Shown here: positions 32,071 to 40,409 of the stretch, in pieces
Position numbering within the stretch: position 1 is the stretch's first letter
Layout of the letters: each line of letters opens with the position of its first letter
NCBI GenBank assembly: GCA_030147805.1
Contig: JASBUR010000021.1
Location: 1-64,000 of the forward strand
Direction: 5' to 3'
Source of the DNA: Sphingomonadaceae bacterium
GTDB taxonomy: Bacteria; Pseudomonadota; Alphaproteobacteria; Sphingomonadales; Sphingomonadaceae
Length of the DNA stretch: 64,000 nucleotides
Position numbers and translations under genes: made by a program
The notes under the pieces: model-generated
What the model was told of the DNA's origin: nothing
Database searches by the model: none
The model's input: only the letters and a program-made list of their open reading frames with translations

Positions 32071-33267
32071 ATGGCGACCGAGGCCCCCACGATCACCCTG
32101 ACCGCGCCCGATCCGGTCAAGCCGATCTCGATCGAGCGGGCCGCCGGGCTGGTGCCGCTGAAGAGCGAGCAGCAGACCGCGCTCGAGGCCAAGGTCGAGA
32201 GCTTCGTCGACGATCTCGTCGCGCAGGACGCCAACAGTCCCGAGTTCGGCAAGCGCGTCGATGCGCTGACCGCGCTCGGGCGGCGCGAGATCGCCGAGGC
32301 GGCGGGCTATTCGAACCGCTTCCTCGATCGGCCGGTGCGCGCCATGGACAAGGAGAGCGGCGTCGGCACCGACCTCGCCGAGCTGCGGCGGACGATCGAG
32401 GATCTCGATCCCGGCAAGCGCGGCGACCTGATGACCCGGAAAAAGCTGTTCGGCGTCATCCCCTTCGGCAACAAGCTGCGCGACTATTTCGACAGCTACC
32501 AGTCGGCGCAGGGCCATATCTCGTCGATCCTCGCGCGGCTCGGCAGCGGCAAGGACGAGCTGCTGCTCGACAACGCCGCGATCGACGTCGAGCGGCAGAA
32601 CCTGTGGGCCACCATGGGCAAGCTCGAGCAGATGATCTACGTCTCGAAGGCGCTCGACGCGCAGCTCGAGGGCAAGGCGATGGAGCTCGAGGCGACCGAG
32701 CCGGCCAAGGCCAAGGCGATCCGCGAGAGCGCGCTGTTCTACGTCCGCCAGCGCACCACCGACCTGCTGACGCAGATGGCGGTGACGGTGCAGGGCTATC
32801 TGGCGCTCGATCTCGTCAAGAAGAACAATGTCGAGCTGGTCAAGGGCGTCGACCGCGCCTCGACGACGACCGTTGCGGCGCTGCGCACCGCGGTCACCGT
32901 CGCGCAGGCAATGACCAACCAGCGGCTGGTGCTCGAGCAGATCACCAGTCTCAACACGACCACCGCCAACATCATCGATTCGACCGGCGCGCTGCTCAAG
33001 GACAATACCGCGCGCATCCACGAGCAGGCGGCGTCGGCGACGATCCCCGTCGAGACGCTCAAGCGCGCCTTCCAGAACATCTACGACACGATGGATGCGA
33101 TCGACAGCTTCAAGCTCAAGTCGCTCGATTCGATGAAGACCACGGTCAACGCGCTGACCAGCGAGGTCGAGAAGTCGCGCGGCTACATCGCGCGCGCCGA
33201 AGGCGCGGCGCAGGCGCGGATCGACGGCGGCGTCCAGTCGCCGTTCAGCGCCATCGAAGCGAAGTAG
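32071..33267 (+). CDS. Toxic anion resistance protein (TelA/KlaA family)
   Basis: MATEAPTITLTAPDPVKPIS...GKRGDLMTRKKLFGVIPFGNKLRDYFDSYQSAQGHISSILARLGSGKDELLLDNAAIDVERQNLWATMGKLEQMIYV. Confidence 0.95.
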   Translation: MATEAPTITLTAPDPVKPISIERAAGLVPLKSEQQTALEAKVESFVDDLVAQDANSPEFGKRVDALTALGRREIAEAAGYSNRFLDRPVRAMDKESGVGTDLAELRRTIEDLDPGKRGDLMTRKKLFGVIPFGNKLRDYFDSYQSAQGHISSILARLGSGKDELLLDNAAIDVERQNLWATMGKLEQMIYVSKALDAQLEGKAMELEATEPAKAKAIRESALFYVRQRTTDLLTQMAVTVQGYLALDLVKKNNVELVKGVDRASTTTVAALRTAVTVAQAMTNQRLVLEQITSLNTTTANIIDSTGALLKDNTARIHEQAASATIPVETLKRAFQNIYDTMDAIDSFKLKSLDSMKTTVNALTSEVEKSRGYIARAEGAAQARIDGGVQSPFSAIEAK

Positions 33268-33268
33268 C

Positions 33269-33979
33269 TTGGTCCTCGACCCCGATCGCGCGCTCGAACG
33301 CGCCGAAGACTTCCTGCGCCGGCACATGAAGTCGAAGGCGACGCGCGAGGCCGAGCGCCGCTCGCGCCAGCGCGCGATGGGCGAGCTCGGCCGCCGCGTC
33401 GGCCGCGCCGCCGCGGTCACCGGCGCGTCGGGCGTCGGCGTGCTCGGCTATGGGCTGGCGGTCGCCCCGGTCGGCGCGAGCGGGCTGATCGCGGCGGGCG
33501 CCGCGACGCTCGTCGCCGCCGGTGCCGCGCTGTTCTGGCCGTCGCGCCGGCCGCAGGGCAGCGCCGCGCTGACGATGGTCGGCCTCGGCACGCTGACGCT
33601 CGAGGCCGAGGATTGGCTGCTGCGCCAGCGCAATTCGATGCCGGGCCGCGCCGCGCCGTCGATCGACGCGATCCTGCTGCGGCTGCACGACATCCAGCCC
33701 TATCTCGCCAAGCTCGATCCCAACGCCCCGCTCGCCGGCGAGGCGCGGCGGCTGATCGGCGAGCATCTGCCGCGGCTGGTCAATTCCTATCTCGGCGTGC
33801 CCGCGAGCGCGCGCGACGCCAACCCCGAGATCGCCAAGCGGCTGATCGGCGGACTGGGCATCGTCGCCGGCGAGATGCAGCGGCTGTGCGAGGAGCTGAG
33901 CCGCGACCAGCTGCTGAACTTCGAGACGCAGGGCCGCTTCCTCGAGACGCGCTATGGCGACGACGCGGTCGGCCCTTAG
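33269..33979 (+). CDS. Conserved membrane protein downstream of TelA (possibly XpaC-like partner)
   Basis: TTG start 1 nt after telA stop; hydrophobic hairpin AAAVTGASGVGVLGYGLAVAPVGASGLIAAGAATLVAAGAALFW then helical domain. Confidence 0.72.
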   Translation: MVLDPDRALERAEDFLRRHMKSKATREAERRSRQRAMGELGRRVGRAAAVTGASGVGVLGYGLAVAPVGASGLIAAGAATLVAAGAALFWPSRRPQGSAALTMVGLGTLTLEAEDWLLRQRNSMPGRAAPSIDAILLRLHDIQPYLAKLDPNAPLAGEARRLIGEHLPRLVNSYLGVPASARDANPEIAKRLIGGLGIVAGEMQRLCEELSRDQLLNFETQGRFLETRYGDDAVGP

Positions 33980-33988
33980 CCCACCGCG

Positions 33989-34525
33989 CTAGCGGCGCGG
34001 CGGCGGCGGGGTTTGAACGCGGGCCAGCTCGACCGGCAGGATCGACACGCCGAACAGCTTCCAGCGGCCGGCATCCCATTGATAGTAAAGATCGAAGCTG
34101 ATGGCGGTCGGCCGTAGCCCGAAGCTTCCCTGCGCGCGCAGCACGCCCGGCGCGATGATCGCCGGCGCGGCCGAATAGGTCGGTGCCAGCAGGACGGTGT
34201 TCGACAGGTCGATGCCCTGGCTGCGCAGATCGGCGAAGATCGTCGCGAGCCGGGCGGCGTCGTTGTTCGCCTGGAATCCCGGCGAACCGAGATCGCGCAG
34301 CACCGAATAATTGCCGGCGCGGTTGGCATGATCGATGGCGAGCATCGTGCTCCACACCATCTTCGACAGCTCGAGCGCGCTCGGCACCGGCTGCGCGGCG
34401 ACCGCCGGCGGCGGCGTCTGCGCGGCGGCCGGCATGGCGCTCGCGCTCACGAGCGCCGCGACGATCGCGACGAAGACGGCCGGGGCGCGACGCCCCGGCC
34501 CTCCTTTCGTCGACCGCTCGTTCAC
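33989..34525 (-). CDS. Hypothetical secreted protein, overlapping the trimeric autotransporter gene by 4 nt
   Basis: Signal peptide AVFVAIVAALVSASAMPAAAQ; C-terminal YQWDAGRWKLFGVSILPVELA. Confidence 0.72.
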   Translation of the reverse strand: MNERSTKGGPGRRAPAVFVAIVAALVSASAMPAAAQTPPPAVAAQPVPSALELSKMVWSTMLAIDHANRAGNYSVLRDLGSPGFQANNDAARLATIFADLRSQGIDLSNTVLLAPTYSAAPAIIAPGVLRAQGSFGLRPTAISFDLYYQWDAGRWKLFGVSILPVELARVQTPPPPRR

Positions 34526-35895
34526 CAGGCGACCTGGAAGCCGGCCCGCCCGCCGACCTCGCCCGAGTCGAGCCCGACGCCGATGCCGGCCGAGAAGGCC
34601 GACATTTCGCCGACGCGCGCCGACACCGCCGAGCTGAACGCCGTGCGCTTCTGGAAATAGCCGAAGCCGCCCGACAGCGCATAATTGGCGCGGTCGGGGA
34701 TCGACGGGCTGTCCATCGCCAGCGCCATCGCCACGCCCTCGTTGGCGGTGCGGATGTCGCGGCGGTTGACGTCGGCGAGATCGAAGAGCGTCGCGGTCTG
34801 GCCCTGCAGCGTGGCGATCGCGGCGGTATTGGCCGCGGTGTTCGCCAGCAGCGTGGTGTTGCGCCCGAGGACGCCGTTGGCGTCGACCGTCGCGACGCCG
34901 ACCGAGGCGGCCGTCTGCGCCGCCGTGCTCGCGGTGATATCGCCGACGCGGACCGAGCTGCCGGTGCCGCCGAGCACCACCTGGTTGTCGACGGTCGCGG
35001 TCGCGCCGAAGCCGATCGCGGTCGAGTTGGCGCCCGACGCGACGCTGTTCTTGCCGACCGCCGTCGCCTGCACGCCGCTCGCGCTGGCCTGGTGACCCGC
35101 CGACAGCGACAGATTGCCGGTGGCGCGCGACTGCCAGCCGAACGCCTGCGCGCCGCGGCCCGAGGCCACCGACTCGCCGCCGACGGCGGTGGCATGGAAG
35201 CCCGAGGCGAGCGCCTGGTCGCCGAGCGCGACCGCATCCTCGTCCGAGGCGACGGCGGCATTGCCGATGGCGACCGCGGTGCCGAGCGAGGCGGTGTTGG
35301 CCGATGCCGTCGTCGCCATGTTGCCGATCGCGATGCCGCTGATGCCGCTGCCGACGGCGAAATTGCCGACCGCGACCGAGGTTGCGCCGCCGGCGGCGGC
35401 GCTCTTGCCGACCGCAGTGGCGTTGGCGCCCGCCGCATTCGCCTGATGGCCCGCCGCGAGCGACAGCCCGCCCGCCGCATTGGCCTGCCAGCCGAAGGCC
35501 TGCGCGCCGCGTCCCGAGGCGACCGATTCGCCGCCAACCGCGGTCGAGTGGAAGCCCGATGCCGTCGCCTTGTCACCGAAGGCAGCGGCATCCTCGTCGG
35601 AGGCGACGGCGGCGTTGCCGACCGCGACCGACTGGCCGAGCGAGGCGGCATTGGCGCTCGCGGTGGTCGCGCCGATGCCGACCGAGACCGACTGCGCCGC
35701 GGGCGCCAGCGCGCCGTTGCCGACCGCGGTCGCCGAGGCGCCGGCCGCGAGCGCGTTGACGCCGCACTCGGTGCTGTTCGCCCCCGCGCCGACGTTGCAT
35801 TCCGGCGTCGCGTCGGCGAGCGCCGGACTCGCGGTGAACAGCGCCAATCCCGTCGCCGCCAGCAGGCGCAGCTGTAGCCTTCCCATATTGGTCAT
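34522..35895 (-). CDS. YadA-like trimeric autotransporter adhesin (short)
   Basis: Signal peptide, repeated YadA head motifs (SxAVGxxAxASG) and C-terminal YadA anchor (EGVAMALAMDSPSIPDRANYALSGGFGYFQKRTAFSSAVSARV...). Confidence 0.88.
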   Translation of the reverse strand: MTNMGRLQLRLLAATGLALFTASPALADATPECNVGAGANSTECGVNALAAGASATAVGNGALAPAAQSVSVGIGATTASANAASLGQSVAVGNAAVASDEDAAAFGDKATASGFHSTAVGGESVASGRGAQAFGWQANAAGGLSLAAGHQANAAGANATAVGKSAAAGGATSVAVGNFAVGSGISGIAIGNMATTASANTASLGTAVAIGNAAVASDEDAVALGDQALASGFHATAVGGESVASGRGAQAFGWQSRATGNLSLSAGHQASASGVQATAVGKNSVASGANSTAIGFGATATVDNQVVLGGTGSSVRVGDITASTAAQTAASVGVATVDANGVLGRNTTLLANTAANTAAIATLQGQTATLFDLADVNRRDIRTANEGVAMALAMDSPSIPDRANYALSGGFGYFQKRTAFSSAVSARVGEMSAFSAGIGVGLDSGEVGGRAGFQVAW

Positions 35896-36104
35896 CGTCT
35901 CGTCCTCCCTCTTGAAAAATTCCCCGATTAGAACCCAGCTACGCGTCGCCGGGTGGGGTGGATGCGCGCGCCGCCTGATTTGTGGCGGCTGCGGCCGCGG
36001 CGCCGGCGCGGGGCGCTTCGGGCCGGCTCGCCGCCCCTGCGCGCAGCGTCGTTGACAGCGGCCGGCGGCTGACGCTTGATCGGCGCGGGAGGCGCGCCGC
36101 GCGG

Positions 36105-36369
36105 ATGGCGACGAAGGGCAAGGCACCGACAAAGGCCGTCGCGGCCCGGGCCGCGGCGCGACCTGCGCGAGCGCCGCACGCCGCAGCCCGGCCGCTGCGG
36201 GGACGCGCGCCAGCGGCGGCGCCGGTCCGACTGTTCCAGATCTATTTCGAGCCCTGGCAGCGCGACCTGCTCGATCCCGCCTTCATCCCGTTCGACAATT
36301 CGGGTGTACGGTCGGAGCGGCTCGAATTCGACGTGTTCGAACGGCTCGCCGCGTCGAAGGCGACCGCGG
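36105..36369 (+). pseudogene. 5' fragment of a gene encoding a glycosyltransferase-associated-like protein; no plausible C-terminus
   Basis: VRLFQIYFEPWQRDLLDPAFIPFDNSGVRSERLEFDVFERLAASKAT then low-complexity Arg-rich translation. Confidence 0.4.
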
Positions 36370-36374
36370 GAGCG

Positions 36375-36540
36375 GCGTCACCGATCCAACGCTGGCGGTC
36401 AGCCCGCGCAGGAAGGGCAGGAATTCGGGGTTCATCTCAACCGCGGGCACCGCAAAGCCGGCCTCGGCAGCCATCGTCGCCGCGGCGCCCCAGTGCGAGG
36501 CGACGTCGAGCACCCGGCGCCGGGCGGCAGCTGCTCGCGG
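36375..36540 (-). pseudogene. Internal fragment of a SAM-methyltransferase-like gene
   Basis: RRVLDVASHWGAAATMAAEAGFAVPAVEMNPEFLPFLRGLTASVGSV resembles motif I of class I methyltransferases; no start or C-terminus. Confidence 0.35.
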
Positions 36541-36612
36541 TCGCTCAAAGCAGTTACTGACTACTTCTGGCAAATGGGTTAGCGTTCATCCGTTCGGCCC
36601 GGGGGGCGGTGC

Positions 36613-37314
36613 ATGGTGCAAGCGGGTATTGCCCTAATTGTCAGCTCGCTGCTGGCCATAGCTCTCGTTGCTCTATTCCACCGATGGAGAAGCGTCGGGG
36701 AAGGCCTATCGGCGACATCGGCCTTTGTAACTGTTTTAGCCGTTCTGTTGACAGCATACTGGTTCATAGTCCTCAGGCCGGATGCGCCGAGGCTGAGAAT
36801 CGGCATCCAGGCGACGCCGATTAGTCTAGCGAACGATGACCTGTTGTTGGTGTTCGAAGTCGAAGTCCAAAACGTCGGCGGCGCGCCGGTAAGGTTTGAG
36901 CAAGACGATGCGCGCGGCGGTGGCGCGGACGCGCTCCGCCCGTTCCAGTTAATGGTTCAGAAGGTCACTCCACTTCCCACTAAGGTGCGCGATGAGCTCC
37001 ATGCGGCCCGTGAAAGAGAAATGAGCAATCGCTTCCGTGTCATCGAGCCGGCTCCCGCCGACAATTGGGAACTCATGGCGTGGATCGATATGCAACCGCA
37101 CGCGTCCATCGCCGTCGGCGAAGCCGACAGTTTTTACTTCAGAACCTTAGTTAAGTGCGAGCCTGATCTCAGGATGTACGCGACAGTCAGAATTGCGCAG
37201 ACAGACGATAGAATAAGCCAGATTGTACACAAATTGCGCGGGGATGAGCACCGATTCGGTTGGATCAAGCAGGTGCTAGTTGATGCAAGCACTGCGTGTG
37301 GGGGCAAAAAATGA
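36613..37314 (+). CDS. Hypothetical protein with two N-terminal TM helices and a beta-sandwich-like domain
   Basis: GIALIVSSLLAIALVALF / AFVTVLAVLLTAYWFIVL then LLLVFEVEVQNVGGAPVRFEQDD. Confidence 0.7.
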   Translation: MVQAGIALIVSSLLAIALVALFHRWRSVGEGLSATSAFVTVLAVLLTAYWFIVLRPDAPRLRIGIQATPISLANDDLLLVFEVEVQNVGGAPVRFEQDDARGGGADALRPFQLMVQKVTPLPTKVRDELHAAREREMSNRFRVIEPAPADNWELMAWIDMQPHASIAVGEADSFYFRTLVKCEPDLRMYATVRIAQTDDRISQIVHKLRGDEHRFGWIKQVLVDASTACGGKK

Positions 37315-37589
37315 GGAGCGTTTCGAAATTTGCGATCGGGATTGTGTTGTACTTGTCAGGCTGTGGCAGTCCGGAAGCGCCCACAGATGCAACCGTGGCC
37401 GATGTGGAATCCTCAGATGCGGCGTCCGCCGTCGCTACCGACCTCGATGCGGATGAAGCAGGTGCAGCTGCAGTGGATGCCACTGTGGAGGAGGCAGTCT
37501 CCACCGATGCAGCGGCCGCAGTCGAGATGACTAGTGAGCCTATCGAGGCTCGTGAAATGCCGCCGCCGCCGCCCTCGCCTGGTGGCTAA
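37311..37589 (+). CDS. Putative small acidic lipoprotein
   Basis: MRSVSKFAIGIVLYLSGCGSPEAP lipobox LSGC; Asp/Ala/Val-rich body; proline tail PPPPPSPGG; ATGA overlap with previous gene. Confidence 0.6.
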   Translation: MRSVSKFAIGIVLYLSGCGSPEAPTDATVADVESSDAASAVATDLDADEAGAAAVDATVEEAVSTDAAAAVEMTSEPIEAREMPPPPPSPGG

Positions 37590-37664
37590 CCCTCACAGAG
37601 AATCAGTTTGCCGGGATAACGACGCGGGCCGTGCCGACAATCGCGCCGGCCTTCATTGAAGCCC

Positions 37665-37784
37665 ATGCCCGACGAGAGCGCATCGAGTGCAGCCGCCGAA
37701 ATCGGCGCGCGGGGAGGAAAGACGCGCGCGGAGAAGATGAGCCCAGAGCGTCGGGCCGAGAAAGCGGCGGCCGCCAAGCGATAG
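37665..37784 (+). CDS. Putative 39-aa basic protein (GGKTRAEKMSPERRAEKAAAAKR motif)
   Basis: MPDESASSAAAEIGARGGKTRAEKMSPERRAEKAAAAKR; motif type seen in small phage/plasmid proteins; weak SD. Confidence 0.4.
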   Translation: MPDESASSAAAEIGARGGKTRAEKMSPERRAEKAAAAKR

Positions 37785-37865
37785 AGCAAGCACTAACACT
37801 CACCTGAAAGATTCTGCTTGCTGATTTATTAAGCAAGCAGTAATGATCCTCCCGTTAGCAAGCAT
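37785..37865. promoter_or_regulatory. AGCAAGCA repeat cluster, including a perfect 9-bp inverted repeat, upstream of the P63C gene
   Basis: AGCAAGCA at 37785, 37832 and 37857 plus TGCTTGCT at 37815; CTGCTTGCT-N9-AGCAAGCAG at 37814-37840. Confidence 0.7.
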
Positions 37866-37875
37866 GGGGGCATGA

Positions 37876-38859
37876 ATGACTGACTCTCCGCAGCAAAAGG
37901 GTGGCGTCGCTCGATCTCGCGCACTGCCGGCGCAGGAGCGCTCGCGTATCGCTCGCGAGGCGGCAAAGGCAAGGTGGGGCGAGGCCAGCGCGACAGCCAA
38001 GGCCGGGTCGCCCGATAAGCCGATACGGATCGGCGGCATCGAGGTGCCTTGCTACGTCCTCGACGATGAGCGGCGAGTGGTGGCAACAAACGGCGTGCTG
38101 GATGCTCTCGAAATGGCCCGTGGCGGGGCCATGGTGGGGGGCATGAATCGTTTAGAGCTTTTCGCGGCTCAAAATCGCCTTTCGCCTTATGTTTCGAAAG
38201 ACTTACTGGCAAGAATTGCTAACCCAATCCGCTTCCGTGTGGGCAACAACACAGCGCATGGTTTTGAGTCCGATCTCTTGATTGAACTCGCCGAGGCGGT
38301 GGTCGCTGCGGATAACGCGGGTGTCCTCCAGAAACAGCAGAGCGCAATTGCGCACCGCTGCCGGCTGATCCTAGCGAGCCTCACTCGCATTGGCCTCATC
38401 GCCCTGATAGATGAGGCTACGGGCTACCAGAAAAAGCGCGATGCGGACGAACTGCAACGCATCCTGACTGCGTACCTTCTTCCAGAACATCGGCCTTGGC
38501 TGCAGGTCGTCCCGGAGGAATTCACGAACGAAATCTACCGTGTCTATGATTGGCAGCGGAAGCCGCAGAACAGGGGTCCCCGTTACGCGGGCAAGCTTAT
38601 CCGTCAGCTCGTTTATGAGCGGATGCCGAAGCCCATCCTGCCCGCGTTAGATGAAAAGAACCCAGCGGGTAAAGACCACCGCCGCAAGCATAAGCACCAT
38701 CAGTTTCTTACGCCCAAGCAGGGGCTTGATCACTTCCGCAGCCAAATCATAACCATCATGACTCTGTTGCGGATTTCCGCGGACAAGCATGAGTTCAAGG
38801 CGCACCTACGGCGGCTTTACGATCCGCAGCGCGAGTTCGATTTCAATAATCGTGCTTGA
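37876..38859 (+). CDS. P63C domain-containing protein
   Basis: IRIGGIEVPCYVLDDERRVVATNGVLDALEM...IALIDEATGYQKKRDADELQRILTAYLLPEHRPWLQVVPEEFTNEIYR...YAGKLIRQLVYERMPKPILPALDEKNP. Confidence 0.85.
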   Translation: MTDSPQQKGGVARSRALPAQERSRIAREAAKARWGEASATAKAGSPDKPIRIGGIEVPCYVLDDERRVVATNGVLDALEMARGGAMVGGMNRLELFAAQNRLSPYVSKDLLARIANPIRFRVGNNTAHGFESDLLIELAEAVVAADNAGVLQKQQSAIAHRCRLILASLTRIGLIALIDEATGYQKKRDADELQRILTAYLLPEHRPWLQVVPEEFTNEIYRVYDWQRKPQNRGPRYAGKLIRQLVYERMPKPILPALDEKNPAGKDHRRKHKHHQFLTPKQGLDHFRSQIITIMTLLRISADKHEFKAHLRRLYDPQREFDFNNRA

Positions 38860-38997
38860 CGATAGGGCGGGTTGCGTTTGCCAACTATCGTAAGGGGCTT
38901 AGTCAGGCTGATGAAGGAGGAGGCCGCCGCGGCAACCGACGCGTGATGGCGCCCGCGGCGGTCGCGCCGCGCCCATCGGGTGAGACAGACGGCGCGT

Positions 38998-40293
38998 TCA
39001 GACCATGCCCCCCCGGGCCTGCTTCCGCGGCCCCATGTAGCCGAACAGGAACGCCGCGACCTTGCGCATCTGGATCTCCTCGGCGCCCTCGGTGATGCGG
39101 TAGCGGCGGTGGTGGCGGTAGATATGCTCGAACGGCTTGTGGCGCGAATAGCCGATGCCGCCGTGCACCTGCATCGCGCGGTCGGCGGCCTCGCAGACCA
39201 GCCGGTTCGCCCAGTAGTTGCACATGCTGACCTTGTCGGAGAGCGTGCGCTCGACCGCCTTGTGGTCCATGCGGTCCATTTCCCAGGCGGTCTTGCGGAT
39301 CAGCAGCCGCAGCATCTCGCACTGCGTCGCCAGCTCGACGAGCGGCCACTGGATCGCCTGGTTGTCGGATAGCGGCTTGCCGAACGGCTTGCGCTCGCGG
39401 GCGTATTTCACGCTCTCCTCGACGCAATAGACCGCGGCGCCGAGCGACGACGCCGCCTGGCGGATGCGGTTCTGGTGAACGAAGCTCTGGCCGAGGCCGA
39501 GGCCGCGGTCTATCTCGCCCCAATAGCTGTCCTCGGGCACCCAGACGTCGGTGAGGCTGATGCGCGGGTGATCGGTCGGCATGTTGAAGGTCCACAGCCA
39601 TTCCTCGATCTTGAGACCGGGCGCGTCGGCGGGGACGATGAAGCAGGTGATGCCCTTCGCGTCGCCGTCGGCGCCGCTGGTGCGCGCGAAGGTCATGACG
39701 TGCGTCGCGACATGCATCCCCGTCGTCCACATCTTCTCGCCGTTGATCAGCCAGCCGGGCCGGCCGTCGCGCGTGTGGCGGACGGCGCGCGTCGCCATGA
39801 AGGTGGCGTCGGAGCCATGATCGGGCTCGGTCAGCCCGAAGGCGGTGATCATCTCGCCCTTGAGCAGCTTGTCGCCGTCGCGCGCGAATTGCTCTGCGCT
39901 CGCGAACTCCCTGAACATCAGCACGAAGGGATTGTTGCCGACGATCGAATGCTCGTTCTGCAGGTCGTTGAAGAGGCCCAGCCCCTTGGCGGCGAGGTGC
40001 TCGCGGATGACCGCCATCCACAGCTGCGATCCCTCGCTGCCGCCAAGCGCCTTCGGCCAGGCGAAGCGATAGTGGCCGGCCTTGTCGGCGCGCTCGCGGG
40101 CTTCCTTGAGCAGCGCCTCCCATTCGGGCCGCGGGAGTCCCTCATTGTCCCAGTCGGTGCGCGCATGCTCGCGGCGGTGGTCGAAGAAGCGCTCGTTGTC
40201 GTCCTGTGCCTGCAGCGGCCTGATCTCCGCCTCGATGAAGGCGTCGAGCTCGGCGAGATAGGCGGTGAGTTCGGGGGGCAGCGCGAAGTCCAT
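38998..40293 (-). CDS. Acyl-CoA dehydrogenase family protein
   Basis: GYSRHKPFEHIYRHHRRYRITEGAEEIQMRKVAAFLFGY; AFGLTEPDHGSDATFM. Confidence 0.95.
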   Translation of the reverse strand: MDFALPPELTAYLAELDAFIEAEIRPLQAQDDNERFFDHRREHARTDWDNEGLPRPEWEALLKEARERADKAGHYRFAWPKALGGSEGSQLWMAVIREHLAAKGLGLFNDLQNEHSIVGNNPFVLMFREFASAEQFARDGDKLLKGEMITAFGLTEPDHGSDATFMATRAVRHTRDGRPGWLINGEKMWTTGMHVATHVMTFARTSGADGDAKGITCFIVPADAPGLKIEEWLWTFNMPTDHPRISLTDVWVPEDSYWGEIDRGLGLGQSFVHQNRIRQAASSLGAAVYCVEESVKYARERKPFGKPLSDNQAIQWPLVELATQCEMLRLLIRKTAWEMDRMDHKAVERTLSDKVSMCNYWANRLVCEAADRAMQVHGGIGYSRHKPFEHIYRHHRRYRITEGAEEIQMRKVAAFLFGYMGPRKQARGGMV

Positions 40294-40409
40294 GGCCGGC
40301 TCCTGTCGGATGTGCCGCCTAGACTGGCGCGCCGGTCGCCCTGCTGTCGAGGCTGGCGATCCTGTGAGGGTGCGACGCGACGGCGGTTTTCGCGTTACAA
40401 GCCTCGACG

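Noticed and set aside
31831-33420. 529-aa minus-strand ORF opposite telA
   Set aside because: Antisense to a confidently assigned TelA gene; composition-driven
37785-37865. CRISPR array
   Set aside because: Only four 8-bp units in mixed orientation with irregular spacing and no cas genes; better explained as operator sites
36600-38900. tRNA-anchored integrative island
   Set aside because: No tRNA gene, integrase or flanking direct repeat could be found by eye at either edge
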